64,000 bases of DNA from JAGQOZ01 sp041399205 (lineage in GTDB: Bacteria; Planctomycetota; Planctomycetia; Pirellulales; Pirellulaceae): the NCBI GenBank assembly GCA_041399205.1, contig JAWKTK010000003.1, positions 496,001 through 560,000 of the forward strand. The letters are read 5' to 3'. The translations under genes and the position numbers were made by a program. Positions 1 to 8,540 of the stretch are shown here, one piece after another; the stretch's first letter is position 1; the number at the start of each line of letters is the position of its first letter. A model generated the notes under the pieces. That model searched no databases, was not told the origin of the DNA, and worked only from the letters and a program-made list of their open reading frames with translations.

Positions 1-45
1 CAGCGTCTGTTCCAGAAAGCACTTGATTTTTTCTTCCGTTTCCAT
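1..45 (-). CDS. 5' end of a gene running off the left edge
   Basis: An ATG on the minus strand at 45-43 opens a frame that stays open to the window edge, giving 15 residues beginning METEEKIKCFLEQ. A GGGGAG run lies about 12 bases upstream as a possible ribosome binding site. Too little is present to name a product. It is divergent from the thioredoxin-like gene at 146. Confidence 0.35.
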   Translation of the reverse strand, partial: METEEKIKCFLEQTL

Positions 46-145
46 TCAAAATCAAAGCTCCCCGCGGCGGCTTCGATCGATTGGATTGCAGGCCAGGTGA
101 TTGGATACAACATGGCACTTGGCTGATATGGAAGAGACGGTCGAC

Positions 146-1231
146 ATGCGTTTTTTTGTTTGGTTAGTCCTCAGTCTGGTCGCTTCGTCCTTGTGGGCTC
201 AGCAAAATCCCAACGGGCAGCTACCGGTTGCTACGATGCCCGAACCGTTGGTGATGTTGGTTCGAGACGAACTTGTCTTGAACGAATTGAACGTGACGGC
301 GTCGCAGCGAAAGCAGTTGGCTCGGCTGGCAACCGCTTGTGATCCGTATATTTGGAAGACGCGGAATCAAACGCCCGAAAAGTCGGCTGACATCATGTCG
401 TCATTGACGGATCGAGTGGAACAGAAGCTGGCCACCATTCTCAAGCCGGAACAGCAGCAACGCTTGGACCAGATTCGACTGTGGATTCGCGGTGTCAAGG
501 CGCTGGCCGACGACGACATTGTGCAACAGCTGCAGATGACTGAACAGCAAGCCGCTGACATCAAACAGCTATTGACCGACACCGCTGAAAAACTGCAAGC
601 GGCGCAACAGCAGGCGCAGGAAAGTGGCGAATTCGCATCTGCACAAGCGAAGGTCAGCGAACTGAATGCTTCGCTGCAAAAAGAACTGGCGGCCATTTTG
701 GACGAATCGCAGCGTCGCAAATGGATTTCGCTGATTGGCAAACCAATCGACACTTCACAGTTGGGTAAGATCTCGTTCACCGCGCCGGAATTGACTGGCG
801 AAAACGAATGGATTCATTCGCCGCCGCTGAGTATGCAGCAGCTGAAAGGCAAAGTGGTGGCGTTGCATTTCTTTGCCTTTGGCTGAATCAACTGCATTCG
901 CAACTATCCTTGGTACAAGGGTTGGGACAAAGACTTTGCGGACGCGGGCTTGGTGGTCCTAGGCGTTCACACTCCGGAAACGCAAACCGAACGCGATCAC
1001 GCGAAACTCAAGACGAAATTGAAGGACGCGGAACTTACTTACGCCGTTGTCACCGACAATGATTTAGCCATTTGGAATGCCTGGGGCAATTCCATGTGGC
1101 CCAGCACCTACTTGATCGACAAACAAGGTCAGGTTCGATATTGGTGGCTGGGCGAACTCAACTGGCAAGACCAGAAGGGCGAAGAAATCATGCGTCAGCG
1201 AATCCAAGAATTGCTGGCGGAAGAAGAATAA
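146..1231 (+). CDS. Secreted thioredoxin-fold protein, putative UxxC selenoprotein
   Basis: An in-frame TGA at 884-886 interrupts an otherwise continuous frame of 361 codons plus a TAA stop. The start at 146 is preferred because a signal peptide follows at once (MRFFVWLVLSLVASSLWA) and GAAGAG lies upstream; two in-frame ATGs (101, 128) precede it. Residues about 30-215 are helical and Gln/Ala-rich, resembling Spy/LTXXQ-type segments common in planctomycete secreted proteins. From about residue 220 the protein is a TlpA/DipZ-like redoxin, with VVALHFFAFG, then the TGA codon, then INCIRNYPWY, VVLGVHTPET, AIWNAWGNSMWPSTYLID and VRYWWLGE. In that family (established knowledge) the active site reads CINC, so the TGA (codon 247) replaces the first catalytic cysteine and Cys250 is kept. 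The simplest reading is a selenocysteine, UINC. The protein would act in the periplasm on thiols or disulfides. Alternatives are a base error or a nonsense mutation. No sel genes are in the window. Confidence 0.75.
884..924 (+). promoter_or_regulatory. UGA codon with candidate bacterial SECIS hairpin
   Basis: Downstream of the TGA (884-886), CAAC (901-904) pairs with GTTG (921-924), TAT (905-907) is bulged, and CCTTG (908-912) pairs perfectly with CAAGG (916-920) around a GTA loop (913-915). The loop G lies 27 bases after the TGA. Bacterial SECIS elements (established) sit just 3' of the UGA inside the coding region and have a short upper stem, a bulge and a G at the start of a small loop. 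The shape and spacing fit. The pairing was done by eye, without energy calculation or comparison. Confidence 0.55.
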
Positions 1232-1286
1232 AATACCCTACGGACCAATCTGCAATCGGCCCGCAAGGAGAGTTTTATTATTCGAA

Positions 1287-1925
1287 TCAATCGTTTGGTT
1301 CCAGCAGACCTCGCAGCAGCTTCTGGGCGTCCTCGCTAAGCGGTTCGAACATCTTTTCTTCGTACTGCTTTTCAAGGGCGTCAAGAGCTTCGTTGTATTC
1401 CTTGGTCAGCTTGATCTTCTCAAGCTTGAACTCCTCTTTCGCGGACTGATAGTTTTCCTCGATTTCCGTTTTCTGTTCGGCAGTTAATGACAGTTCCTTG
1501 ATCTGGGGAAAAATATCCCAACTTTGTACAAGTGCGGTCATGCCGTTATGCTTTAGTCGGCTTTGAAGCGTCAGCGTACGTAATTGCTCCATTTGCCGAG
1601 GCAGCAAGACTTGGCCTAGTTCTTCCTCCGCAGCGGCATATGCGGTGTGCCATCTGTCCAAAAAGCTGACGTCATTCGGAGCCTCTTGCAGATATTTCCG
1701 AAATTCAGCGCGAATTTTCTCGATTTGAAGCTTTTGGTCCTGCAGTATTTCAAGTTCGGCCTCCGCTTTGGGTTGAATTGCCACGGACACTAGATTGTGC
1801 CAAGTTGCGCGCTGAGATCGTTCCAATACAACATCGTCTGACGCTTCGTCAGACCAGCAGAAAGAAACACCGCCATGCATGAGACATCCCACGACCACTA
1901 ACCGTATAAGACTACTGTATTTCAT
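1287..1925 (-). CDS. Spy/LTXXQ-like secreted helical protein
   Basis: The product has 212 residues. The start at 1925 has GGAG eight bases upstream and gives a signal peptide (MKYSSLIRLVVVGCLMHG...). The mature part is predicted helical and highly charged, with a Spy-like LTAEQ motif near the C-terminal third and Glu/Lys-rich coiled-coil heptads after it. It shares a clear block with the product at 13713-14462: E-Q-L-x-T-L-T-L-x-x-R, then G-x-x-A-L, then a final charged helix. It starts two bases after the stop of a 55-codon frame (1928-2095), so it is probably the last gene of a three-gene minus-strand operon. By analogy with Spy/CpxP it may be a periplasmic chaperone or stress protein; that is inference. 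Confidence 0.7.
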   Translation of the reverse strand: MKYSSLIRLVVVGCLMHGGVSFCWSDEASDDVVLERSQRATWHNLVSVAIQPKAEAELEILQDQKLQIEKIRAEFRKYLQEAPNDVSFLDRWHTAYAAAEEELGQVLLPRQMEQLRTLTLQSRLKHNGMTALVQSWDIFPQIKELSLTAEQKTEIEENYQSAKEEFKLEKIKLTKEYNEALDALEKQYEEKMFEPLSEDAQKLLRGLLEPND

Positions 1926-1927
1926 GA

Positions 1928-2095
1928 TTATTGCTCCACCCAAAGTGTAAGTTTGCACTGTGCAACGAAGTCCGTAGTGGCATCCACATCGGATGTGACC
2001 TCGTTTAAGACTCTCACCAGATTCAAGCTCATATTTCGAATATCCACCGTGGCACCAAACGGCGCGTAGCTGCCTTGTGTGACTATGTTGCTCAT
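1928..2095 (-). CDS. 55-residue ORF overlapping its upstream gene by ATGA
   Basis: ATG at 2095-2093 overlaps the TGA of the upstream gene (2094-2092), the usual arrangement for translational coupling, and the frame ends with TAA two bases before the next gene. It begins MSNIVTQGSYAPFGATVD and ends CKLTLWVEQ. It resembles the beta-rich C-terminus of an extracellular protein rather than a stand-alone peptide. The frame is also open upstream of its ATG (RFSHTQN), so it may instead be the C-terminus of the upstream protein separated by a one-base shift. The combined length would be about 290 residues, close to the 291-residue protein in the second cassette at 12827. Confidence 0.45.
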   Translation of the reverse strand: MSNIVTQGSYAPFGATVDIRNMSLNLVRVLNEVTSDVDATTDFVAQCKLTLWVEQ

Positions 2096-2799
2096 GTTTT
2101 GTGTATGAGAAAACCGGGGCTCTCTTGATCTGTTAAGTCTTCTTCGAGCTCCTCAAGTGCTAGGGCTGGTTTTCCCGCCTCCGCCGGTCCATAAATCACC
2201 CACTTCCGCGCAATGTGATCGAAGGAAATCTCGACCCAAGAACCGTTAAGGGTTGCACGCATTCTTCCCTCTTCAAGATCAATTTCGTCGCCGACGTCGA
2301 AATCGCAGCTCATTTCTGCCGTCCCAAAAACGACGAAATCGGGTAGCTGAAGACCGGGATGGGTACCTTTGTCGATTTGAAATCCAGCGGCGGCGCTAAC
2401 ATCTGCCTTATTCCGTCCAGCTTCCCCTTTCGCATAGGGATGATTGTTCGGCGGCGGCGCAGGCACGTCAATGTTCACGTGTCCAAAATGAGATGACAAA
2501 GCGACAAGCTGTGGCCGTGTCGCACTACCAAATATCCAGGATGTCCCATGTACTTGAGATTGTGCCAAAACGCTAAGCCCACCTTGCGCCAGATAAGCGT
2601 CGTCAGGCTCGCAGGTGACAATGGGGCCCCAGCCAAGGTCACTAACTAGGCCTGAATCGGTGTCAGTATCACCGTCGGGATTCAGGGTTCCCAGCACAGC
2701 GCGTGTCTTTCCAGATACGGCGCCATGTTGATTTCCTCCGAAAGACAAGAGCGTGAAGTCCGCACTATGGACAACCGACGGCACTACAGAACAGAACAA
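2092..2799 (-). CDS. Hypothetical envelope protein, first gene of small operon
   Basis: The product has about 235 residues and I do not recognise the family. The visible sequence is rich in Gly, Asp and Ser and looks like beta structure. It ends with an acidic stretch (LALEELEEDLTDQ). The frame starts at TTG 2799 with the segment FCSVVPSVVHSA, which resembles the end of a short signal peptide. A much better start, ATG at 2804-2802 with AAGGAG eight bases upstream, is in a different frame and stops after six codons, so the 5' end may carry a frameshift. A promoter-like TTGACA/TATAAC lies about 50-70 bases upstream. It is followed by the 55-codon frame and the LTXXQ-like gene. Confidence 0.5.
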   Translation of the reverse strand: MFCSVVPSVVHSADFTLLSFGGNQHGAVSGKTRAVLGTLNPDGDTDTDSGLVSDLGWGPIVTCEPDDAYLAQGGLSVLAQSQVHGTSWIFGSATRPQLVALSSHFGHVNIDVPAPPPNNHPYAKGEAGRNKADVSAAAGFQIDKGTHPGLQLPDFVVFGTAEMSCDFDVGDEIDLEEGRMRATLNGSWVEISFDHIARKWVIYGPAEAGKPALALEELEEDLTDQESPGFLIHKT

Positions 2800-2846
2800 C
2801 GCATCGAACTAACTCCTTTTGATGTAATAATCACGCACTTCGAGTT

Positions 2847-2873
2847 GTTATACGGGAGAATCCCTTCTGTCAA
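2847..2873 (-). promoter_or_regulatory. Promoter candidate for the 2799-1287 operon
   Basis: On the minus strand TTGACA (2873-2868) is followed after 15 bases by TATAAC (2852-2847). This is a good sigma-70-like pair with a short spacer, placing a start site about 35 bases before the AAGGAG/ATG at 2804. Confidence 0.45.
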
Positions 2874-2955
2874 CCGATTTGATTTAATCTAGCGAAGTAA
2901 CTTTTATGGTTTATTTCATTGACTAAATATGGTAGTGCAATGCTTGCTGCGAACC

Positions 2956-2992
2956 AAAAAAGCGGGAAGCCCGAAACAGTTTCGAGCTTCCC
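2956..2992 (-). terminator. Rho-independent terminator of the transglutaminase-like gene
   Basis: GGGAAGC (2964-2970) pairs with GCTTCCC (2986-2992), with CGAAAC/GTTTCG pairing inside. On the minus strand the stem is followed by six T residues. It lies about 30 bases after the stop of the gene at 3024. Confidence 0.8.
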
Positions 2993-3023
2993 GGGAGGCG
3001 TTTGGAACGAATTCAAAACTTGG

Positions 3024-4633
3024 CTACTCCGCTTCGATAGGAAGCGAGTGGAATTCGTAGCCCAGCTTATCGAAGAAGTCATCAGAAATTCGTTCCAGGT
3101 CTAAGGACCGCACGCCCGCATTCTCCATCTGGTTGACGTCCACAATAAAGTGCGGCCCTTGAACCGCTTTTTCCAGGTTTTCTTGACCAGCGGCGACGGC
3201 GTCGTCCAGCGAAAGGCCTTGGCCTAGCTTGGTAGCTTCAATCGGAATGCGATAGCCGTTAGGCAATTCAATCATCGGAAAGGCGTGACCTGGCATCAAA
3301 ACGACGTACGACTTCAAACCGACCGCTTTGGCCGTGCTGGCCCAGAAAATGGCCAAGTCAATGCACGTGCCCGCTCGATTGCTCAGCACGTCTCGAGCGT
3401 ACTTAACGTGCTGACCAAAGCGTCCATCCACTTCCAATGTCGGCGAAGTTTGGTATGCCATTTTGTTGTCATCCATGAACTTCCAAATCGCTTGCAAATA
3501 ATGAATCGCGTCGTTGCTCTTCAGCGACGATGCCGCTCCGTGCGCCATGCCGCTGATACGACCGGCCAACTGTTGAATCACCGGATCGTTCGAGTTGCAG
3601 AACGAAGCCACCAGGATTGGCAGGTATTCGTTCGCTTCGTGCCAGTTGATCGAATCGTGCGAAACGCGTCTCGAAAACACGACTTCGTTTCGAGCCAACA
3701 CGTCGATGCGGCGACTGTCTGTTTCTTCTACCGTCTGACCATCCGCGTCCACATAGCGGTATTCGGCCATCAGGTTCGCTGAACGACTGCCATCCATTTT
3801 GCTCATGGCATCAATGTCCAAGACCGGAAAAAACGCTTCCACCACGGTTTGGCCAGGGTAGACAATGGGAGTCCGCTTCCAAGGACTCCAACCGCTGAGT
3901 CCTTCCAGTTGGTAGCGAACTTGAAAACGCTTGATCGGTTCAGCGTGCGTGTTGGTGAAGACAGATCGAGCGGTCCAGAAGAGTCCAAAGTCTTCATTGC
4001 CATAGACTTTGGCCAGCGAACTCATCAGTCGCGGCGTCGCTTCCAATGTCCAGGGCGAAGCCTTCGTCACCGAGGGCGTGGCGGACGATTCAAAAGAAAA
4101 CCGAATGGCCGAATCTTGTTCCAGGTAGCTCACGTCGCGCGAGCCTTCAGGAAATTCGACCGTAATGGTGGCACTCAACGGTCCCCACTCCGATTGTTCG
4201 GCCGCGTGGAAGACCGCTCGATCATCCAAACACGTCACCAACTCCATGGCCCCCGGTTTCGCTCGGCTACGAATTTCCCACGTCCCCGGTGCCACCGTGT
4301 GGGCCATCCCTTTCTGATGTAGTTCGACCACAACTTGGAAGTTGGAATCGTCAAAGCGACTGTCGATAACTTCGATTTCGTGCCAATCCATTTGCAACGC
4401 CAGATTTCGCAGCAGTACCAACGGGTCCTGTGTTTCCGCCTTCACCTGAGCGTACTTGGACGGAGAAAACGTAAAGGATCGAATGATCTTGGCGTCGCCA
4501 AAGGAGTCCACTTGATAGTGGTCTCGAAACGGACAATCGCCAACGCGTTCTCGGCGTCAGCCATGCAGCAACTGGCCAACCAACAGGCCAAGGCAACCAA
4601 CATGCGTTTCAGAAATACGTGCGAAATTCTCAT
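3024..4633 (-). CDS. Secreted transglutaminase-like protein (one frameshift)
   Basis: The C-terminal part carries a transglutaminase-like core: NRAGTCIDLAIFWAS with the catalytic-type Cys, then GHAFPMIEL with the His, in a roughly 495-residue frame ending at 3024. That frame lacks a start and a signal peptide. They are found just upstream in another frame: MRISHVFLKRMLVALACWLA from ATG 4633 (or MLVALACW from 4603), reading to ENALAIV. A single-base shift near 4525 would join ENALAIV to PFRDHYQVDSFGDAK. The whole gene is therefore given as one locus. A strong terminator follows. Whether the shift is real or a sequencing error cannot be decided here. The product is probably a periplasmic protein acting on peptides or protein cross-links; the substrate is unknown. 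Confidence 0.7.
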
Positions 4634-4827
4634 CGTAGGGGCCTCGTTCAAGCAAATCAGGAAAGTTTGATTCTGGGCGAAAATGCCCGTTTCCTGCCGT
4701 ACCGCCGGCATGGCGAACTGTGACAGGCGGCGGACATTTTTGAAGGAAAAAGATTTTGGTGTCACAAGCAAGAGATTCGGCGGTAACGCAGTACAGATAA
4801 TTTGAAACGAACAGTGCGAGTATCATC

Positions 4828-5028
4828 ATGCAACCCAAGAAAGCGACCAAACCCGTGTCCCCATCTTTGAACGAACCTACCCCCGCCAGCGGTAGCGACG
4901 TCCCGATCGAACTTCCGCCCGATTTTCCCGAAGCAGACGAAACGACATCGTCTGACCGTCGTGATTCGCCTACCAAACCGCATAAGCCCGCTGCGAAAAA
5001 AGCAAATTCGGCTCGAGCACATGAATAG
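4828..5028 (+). CDS. Small Pro/Asp-rich hypothetical protein
   Basis: A 66-codon frame beginning MQPKKATKPVSPSLNE, rich in Pro, Ser, Asp and Lys and without hydrophobic segments, so probably disordered if made. The piece PIELPPDFPEADE resembles GDLPPDLDADEF in the N-terminal linker of the kinase that starts at 5092, which suggests a related or duplicated leader segment. No clear ribosome binding site is seen. Confidence 0.3.
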   Translation: MQPKKATKPVSPSLNEPTPASGSDVPIELPPDFPEADETTSSDRRDSPTKPHKPAAKKANSARAHE

Positions 5029-5091
5029 CCGCGGCCGCGCCGTGCGTCACGCGTCCCAGCAATTAAACTGATACAGAACGCCTGAATTCGA

Positions 5092-7842
5092 ATGAACGCT
5101 CCCCTTTTTGAAAGCCCTATCCGATTCGCCATGACTGATTCTCGAGACGCCAAGCCGGACCCACAAACCGGACTCGGTTTACCTGGCGACCTGCCACCCG
5201 ATCTGGACGCGGACGAATTCGATGAACGCTCTATGGATGCGGAGGCCGCTGTGGACACTTCGCAGGATGAAGCTTCGACGCTCAGCGTGCCGACGCTCAG
5301 CGTGCCACCCACCCAGGCTGGTTCGACCGTTCGACATCAAGGCGAAACGGACGCAGCAGCGAATGACCGCTTGTTGTCACAAGCGAGTCGTATGCCGCAC
5401 ATTCCGGGCTACCAGTTGGTGAAGAAACTGGGACAAGGTGGCATGGGTGCGGTCTACTTGGCGATGGACCAAAAGTTAGACGACACGTGGCCGTCAAAGT
5501 GGTGACGCACGCACTGAATGACAATTCGTCCATTCGCGAACGGTTTGACGCCGAGATTCAGACGTTGGCAGCGCTGGCAGCATACGCATATCGCTCAACT
5601 ATATTCTGCCGGTGAACAAGATGGCATGCCGTATTTTGTTATGGAATACGTGGATGGTGTAACGTTGGACCAGTTTGCCGACCAAGACAAGTTGCGAACC
5701 AAGTTGCTGGCCAAGATCATGAGCGAACTGTGCGACGCCGTTCAGTTTTGTCATGACAAAGATGTGTTGCATCGCGATTTGAAGCCGTCCAACGTGTTGA
5801 TGACATCGTCCGGTCAGCCGAAGATCGCTGATTTTGGATTGGCCAAAGCCCTGGGTGCCGATTCTTCGTCCACTCGTACCGGCGAAATTCTCGGCACACC
5901 CGGCTACATGTCGCCGGAACAAGCCAGCGGCGTGGTCAAGACATTGACACCCGCTTGTGACGTCTACGGTTTGGGCGCGATCTTGTATCGACTGCTGACG
6001 GGCCGAGCACCGTTTGTGGCGGACGAACCATTTCAGACTGTGATGATGGTGATGTCCGACGAACCGATCCGGCCGAGAAAATGGAATTCGTCCATTCCGG
6101 TCGACTTGGAAACGATTTGCCTGAAGTGCCTGGAAAAGAAGCCGCAGCGGCGATACGCCACCGCGGCGGCCATGCGAGCAGACCTGCAGCGATTTTTGGA
6201 CGGCCGACCCATTGTCGCTCGGCCAGCCAACTGGTTCGAAAAATCGTGGAAGTGGATGCGACGTAATCGAGCGGCGTCTGTGGGGATGGTCGCGGCGACG
6301 CTGATGATCGTGGCCGCTTTGATTGGATTGACCATGCACAACGCCGCTTTGTCCACCGAACTAGCTCGTTCCCGTCGCCTGGCCGACCACGGAAGCGAAC
6401 TTTCCAATTGGTTGATCCAACAACATTTGCGAGACTTGAACCAGATTTCCGGAACAACGCAAAGCCGCCACGATGTGGTGAGCCGAGTGAAATCGTATTT
6501 GGACGAAAGCTACAATGACATGCCGCCCGACCCCAAGTACACTCGGCGCTTGGGATATTCTTATTCCCAACTGGCGGCGATTTCCGGCGGTTCCGATCAA
6601 AACAATCTAGGCGACCTGGCGTCTGCCGAAACGAATTATCTTCGTGCTTTGGAACTGTACGAACAGACCGCATCCGAAGACGGCGTGACGCCGCAAATCC
6701 AACGATTGCAAGCAGAAGTGTACTTGGCGCTGGTCGATTTGTACAACGAACTGCAACGTCCTTTGCAGAGTGCCAAGTACTTGTCACTCGCAGAAACGCA
6801 ATTGCAAACGTTGAAATCAAACGATTGGGAGACCTACTTCTTGCGAATCTTGCTGGCCGACGCTCAGGCAGAAAAACATGCGTCGGCCAACCAACATGCC
6901 GCGGCACTGAAGACGCTGGATCAGATTCAAACGCAATTGCAAAGCGTTCCGGACGACGCCGATGCGGTGGAAGTGGCGAACCAGAAGATTTGGGTGGCAC
7001 TGAATCGAGGACTCAGCTTGGAAGCGATGGGACAGCTGCAGGATTCGGAAGCATCGTATCAATTGGCAACCGATTTAGCCCATGAGGCGTATCAACAAGA
7101 CAAGAAGAATCCCGGGGTCGCTCGACGCTATTCGTCCACCTTGGTGCAGCTGGGAGATATTCAATTCGCCCAAGAAAATGTGGAAGGGGCGTTGAAGAAC
7201 TATCAGGCAGGTCTCGAGATCATTGCTGAACTGGTTCGCTTGGACCCACAGAGCGTCGAGCTGATTGCCAACCAAGCACAAAAGCATTCACGCGTCAGCA
7301 GTGCGTTGCAGTACTTGGAACGGTTTGACGAAGCGCAGCAGCAGATTGACCGAGCCATTGAGATTCATCGCCAGTTAGAGCAAGATGGTAAAGCGAGTCT
7401 ATCGTTGCGTAGAAACCAAGCGTTGTATGTTTTGTCGGCGGCGGGTCTGTATTCGCTGGCCGGACAAGCGGACGAAGCGCAACACATGTTGGACGAGCAT
7501 CAACAACTGTGCAATCGGATTTTGCAGGCCGAACCGAATTCGGCCTTCGAATGGAATCAACTGGCAGAGAATCACTTTTCCTACGCCGTGCTGTTGATTG
7601 GCCAGTGGTTTGAGTTGCCGGAAGTACCGCTGCACGCCCGGCAAACGGCTGAATATCAACAGATTGTGCAACACTTTGACAGCAGTTTGTCGTACTTTCA
7701 GAAGATTGAAAAGCAACAAGGATTGACGTACCACCAATCGGCGTTTCAATCACAAGTGGAAGCGACTCGGAAGATCCTGGAAGACTCCATTGACCAGATG
7801 ATCGACGTGGCGGAGCAAGAACAACTGCCCGAGCAACTTTAG
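5092..7842 (+). CDS. Membrane Ser/Thr protein kinase with helical-repeat C-terminus (frame disturbed)
   Basis: A Hanks-type kinase: glycine loop LGQGGMGAVYLA, HRDLKPSNV with the catalytic Asp near 5777, ADFGLAKA, and GTPGYMSPEQA. A membrane segment follows (VGMVAATLMIVAALIGL, about 6286-6335), then about 450 residues of TPR-like helices outside it. An acidic, disordered N-terminal linker of about 100 residues precedes the kinase. The frame is the same before about 5480 and after about 5575. Between these points the conserved reading (RHVAVKVVTHALNDN, with the ATP-binding Lys) is in another frame, so two compensating indels interrupt the gene. The start could also be ATG 5131. It probably phosphorylates envelope or cytosolic targets in response to periplasmic interactions (inference). 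Confidence 0.8.
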
Positions 7843-7856
7843 GTGCATCACGTCTA

Positions 7857-8393
7857 CTAGGGCCGGTACAGTTTTTCGTTGTAGAACGGCAACAGCGCCA
7901 TGGTGACGGCGTGAGCGTACAAGGCTTGCCGGTCAATTTTGCCGCCGGTCAAAATGCCGATAGCGCCTTCCTGTTGCTTGGAATTGCTTTTGCCGAAGAC
8001 AATATCATCTGCTTCGCCCAGTTCGTGACCGGCGCGAACGAGCTTGGCAATCTGTTCGGGCAATGGGAACGTGGCGGTTCTGGAAAATGATCGTTGTTTT
8101 TTCGACATCACCACAATCCAGGCGAACGCCATCATGCCTTGTTGCAAATTGGGCGGGTCTTGAATGCCTCCTTCGACACCAACCCACAGGTCGGCCGTAG
8201 GTTCCTTTTTTCTGGCAGCCGTCGCTCGCTGCAATGCACCTCGTTGCGTCTCTTCGTCCGACATCGGTTGGTTGGAAACGCCGGACATCACTTTGACACC
8301 TTGCACGCTGGCCGGTTTTTCAAACAATGTTTCAAACGCGGTGGCCACGGCCGCAATCTTGACCGGGTTTTGGGAAGCGACGATTAGTTTCAT
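7857..8393 (-). CDS. yjjX: Inosine/xanthosine triphosphatase, YjjX family
   Basis: The product has 178 residues from ATG 8393 (MKLIVASQNPVKIAAV); an in-frame upstream start would add only MEKERPPR. Family signatures are SQNPVK at the N-terminus, VSNQPMSDEETQRGA in the middle, GVEGG, and an EGAIGILTGG segment. YjjX/DUF84 enzymes hydrolyse non-canonical ITP/XTP or other nucleoside triphosphates and keep damaged bases out of nucleic acids. It is convergent with the kinase gene (14 bases between stops) and divergent from the histidine kinase. Confidence 0.88.
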   Translation of the reverse strand: MKLIVASQNPVKIAAVATAFETLFEKPASVQGVKVMSGVSNQPMSDEETQRGALQRATAARKKEPTADLWVGVEGGIQDPPNLQQGMMAFAWIVVMSKKQRSFSRTATFPLPEQIAKLVRAGHELGEADDIVFGKSNSKQQEGAIGILTGGKIDRQALYAHAVTMALLPFYNEKLYRP

Positions 8394-8540
8394 GCGTGGC
8401 GGCCTTTCTTTTTCCATCTAAGATTCGACGGGAATGATGCGTCATTCCGGATCGTTTGAGTTGAGTCATTTGTTGTCAGCTTGCCAGCGGTGAGGTATCG
8501 TGAAGGGATTCAATGTGTTGTCAATTGCGAGTGGCCAGTT

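Noticed and set aside
884..886. Stop codon ending a truncated 246-residue protein followed by a separate gene at 950
   Set aside because: The sequence between the TGA and 950 (INCIRNYPWYKGWDKDF) is the conserved core of the redoxin, in the same frame; a start at 950 would lack the active site.
2919..3104. 61-codon plus frame across the transglutaminase terminator
   Set aside because: It reads through the hairpin of a terminator and into the antisense of a real gene.
5936..7000. 354-codon minus-strand frame antisense to the first kinase
   Set aside because: Overlaps the kinase and its sensor region, has no ribosome site and shows Arg/Ser/Pro-biased shadow composition.
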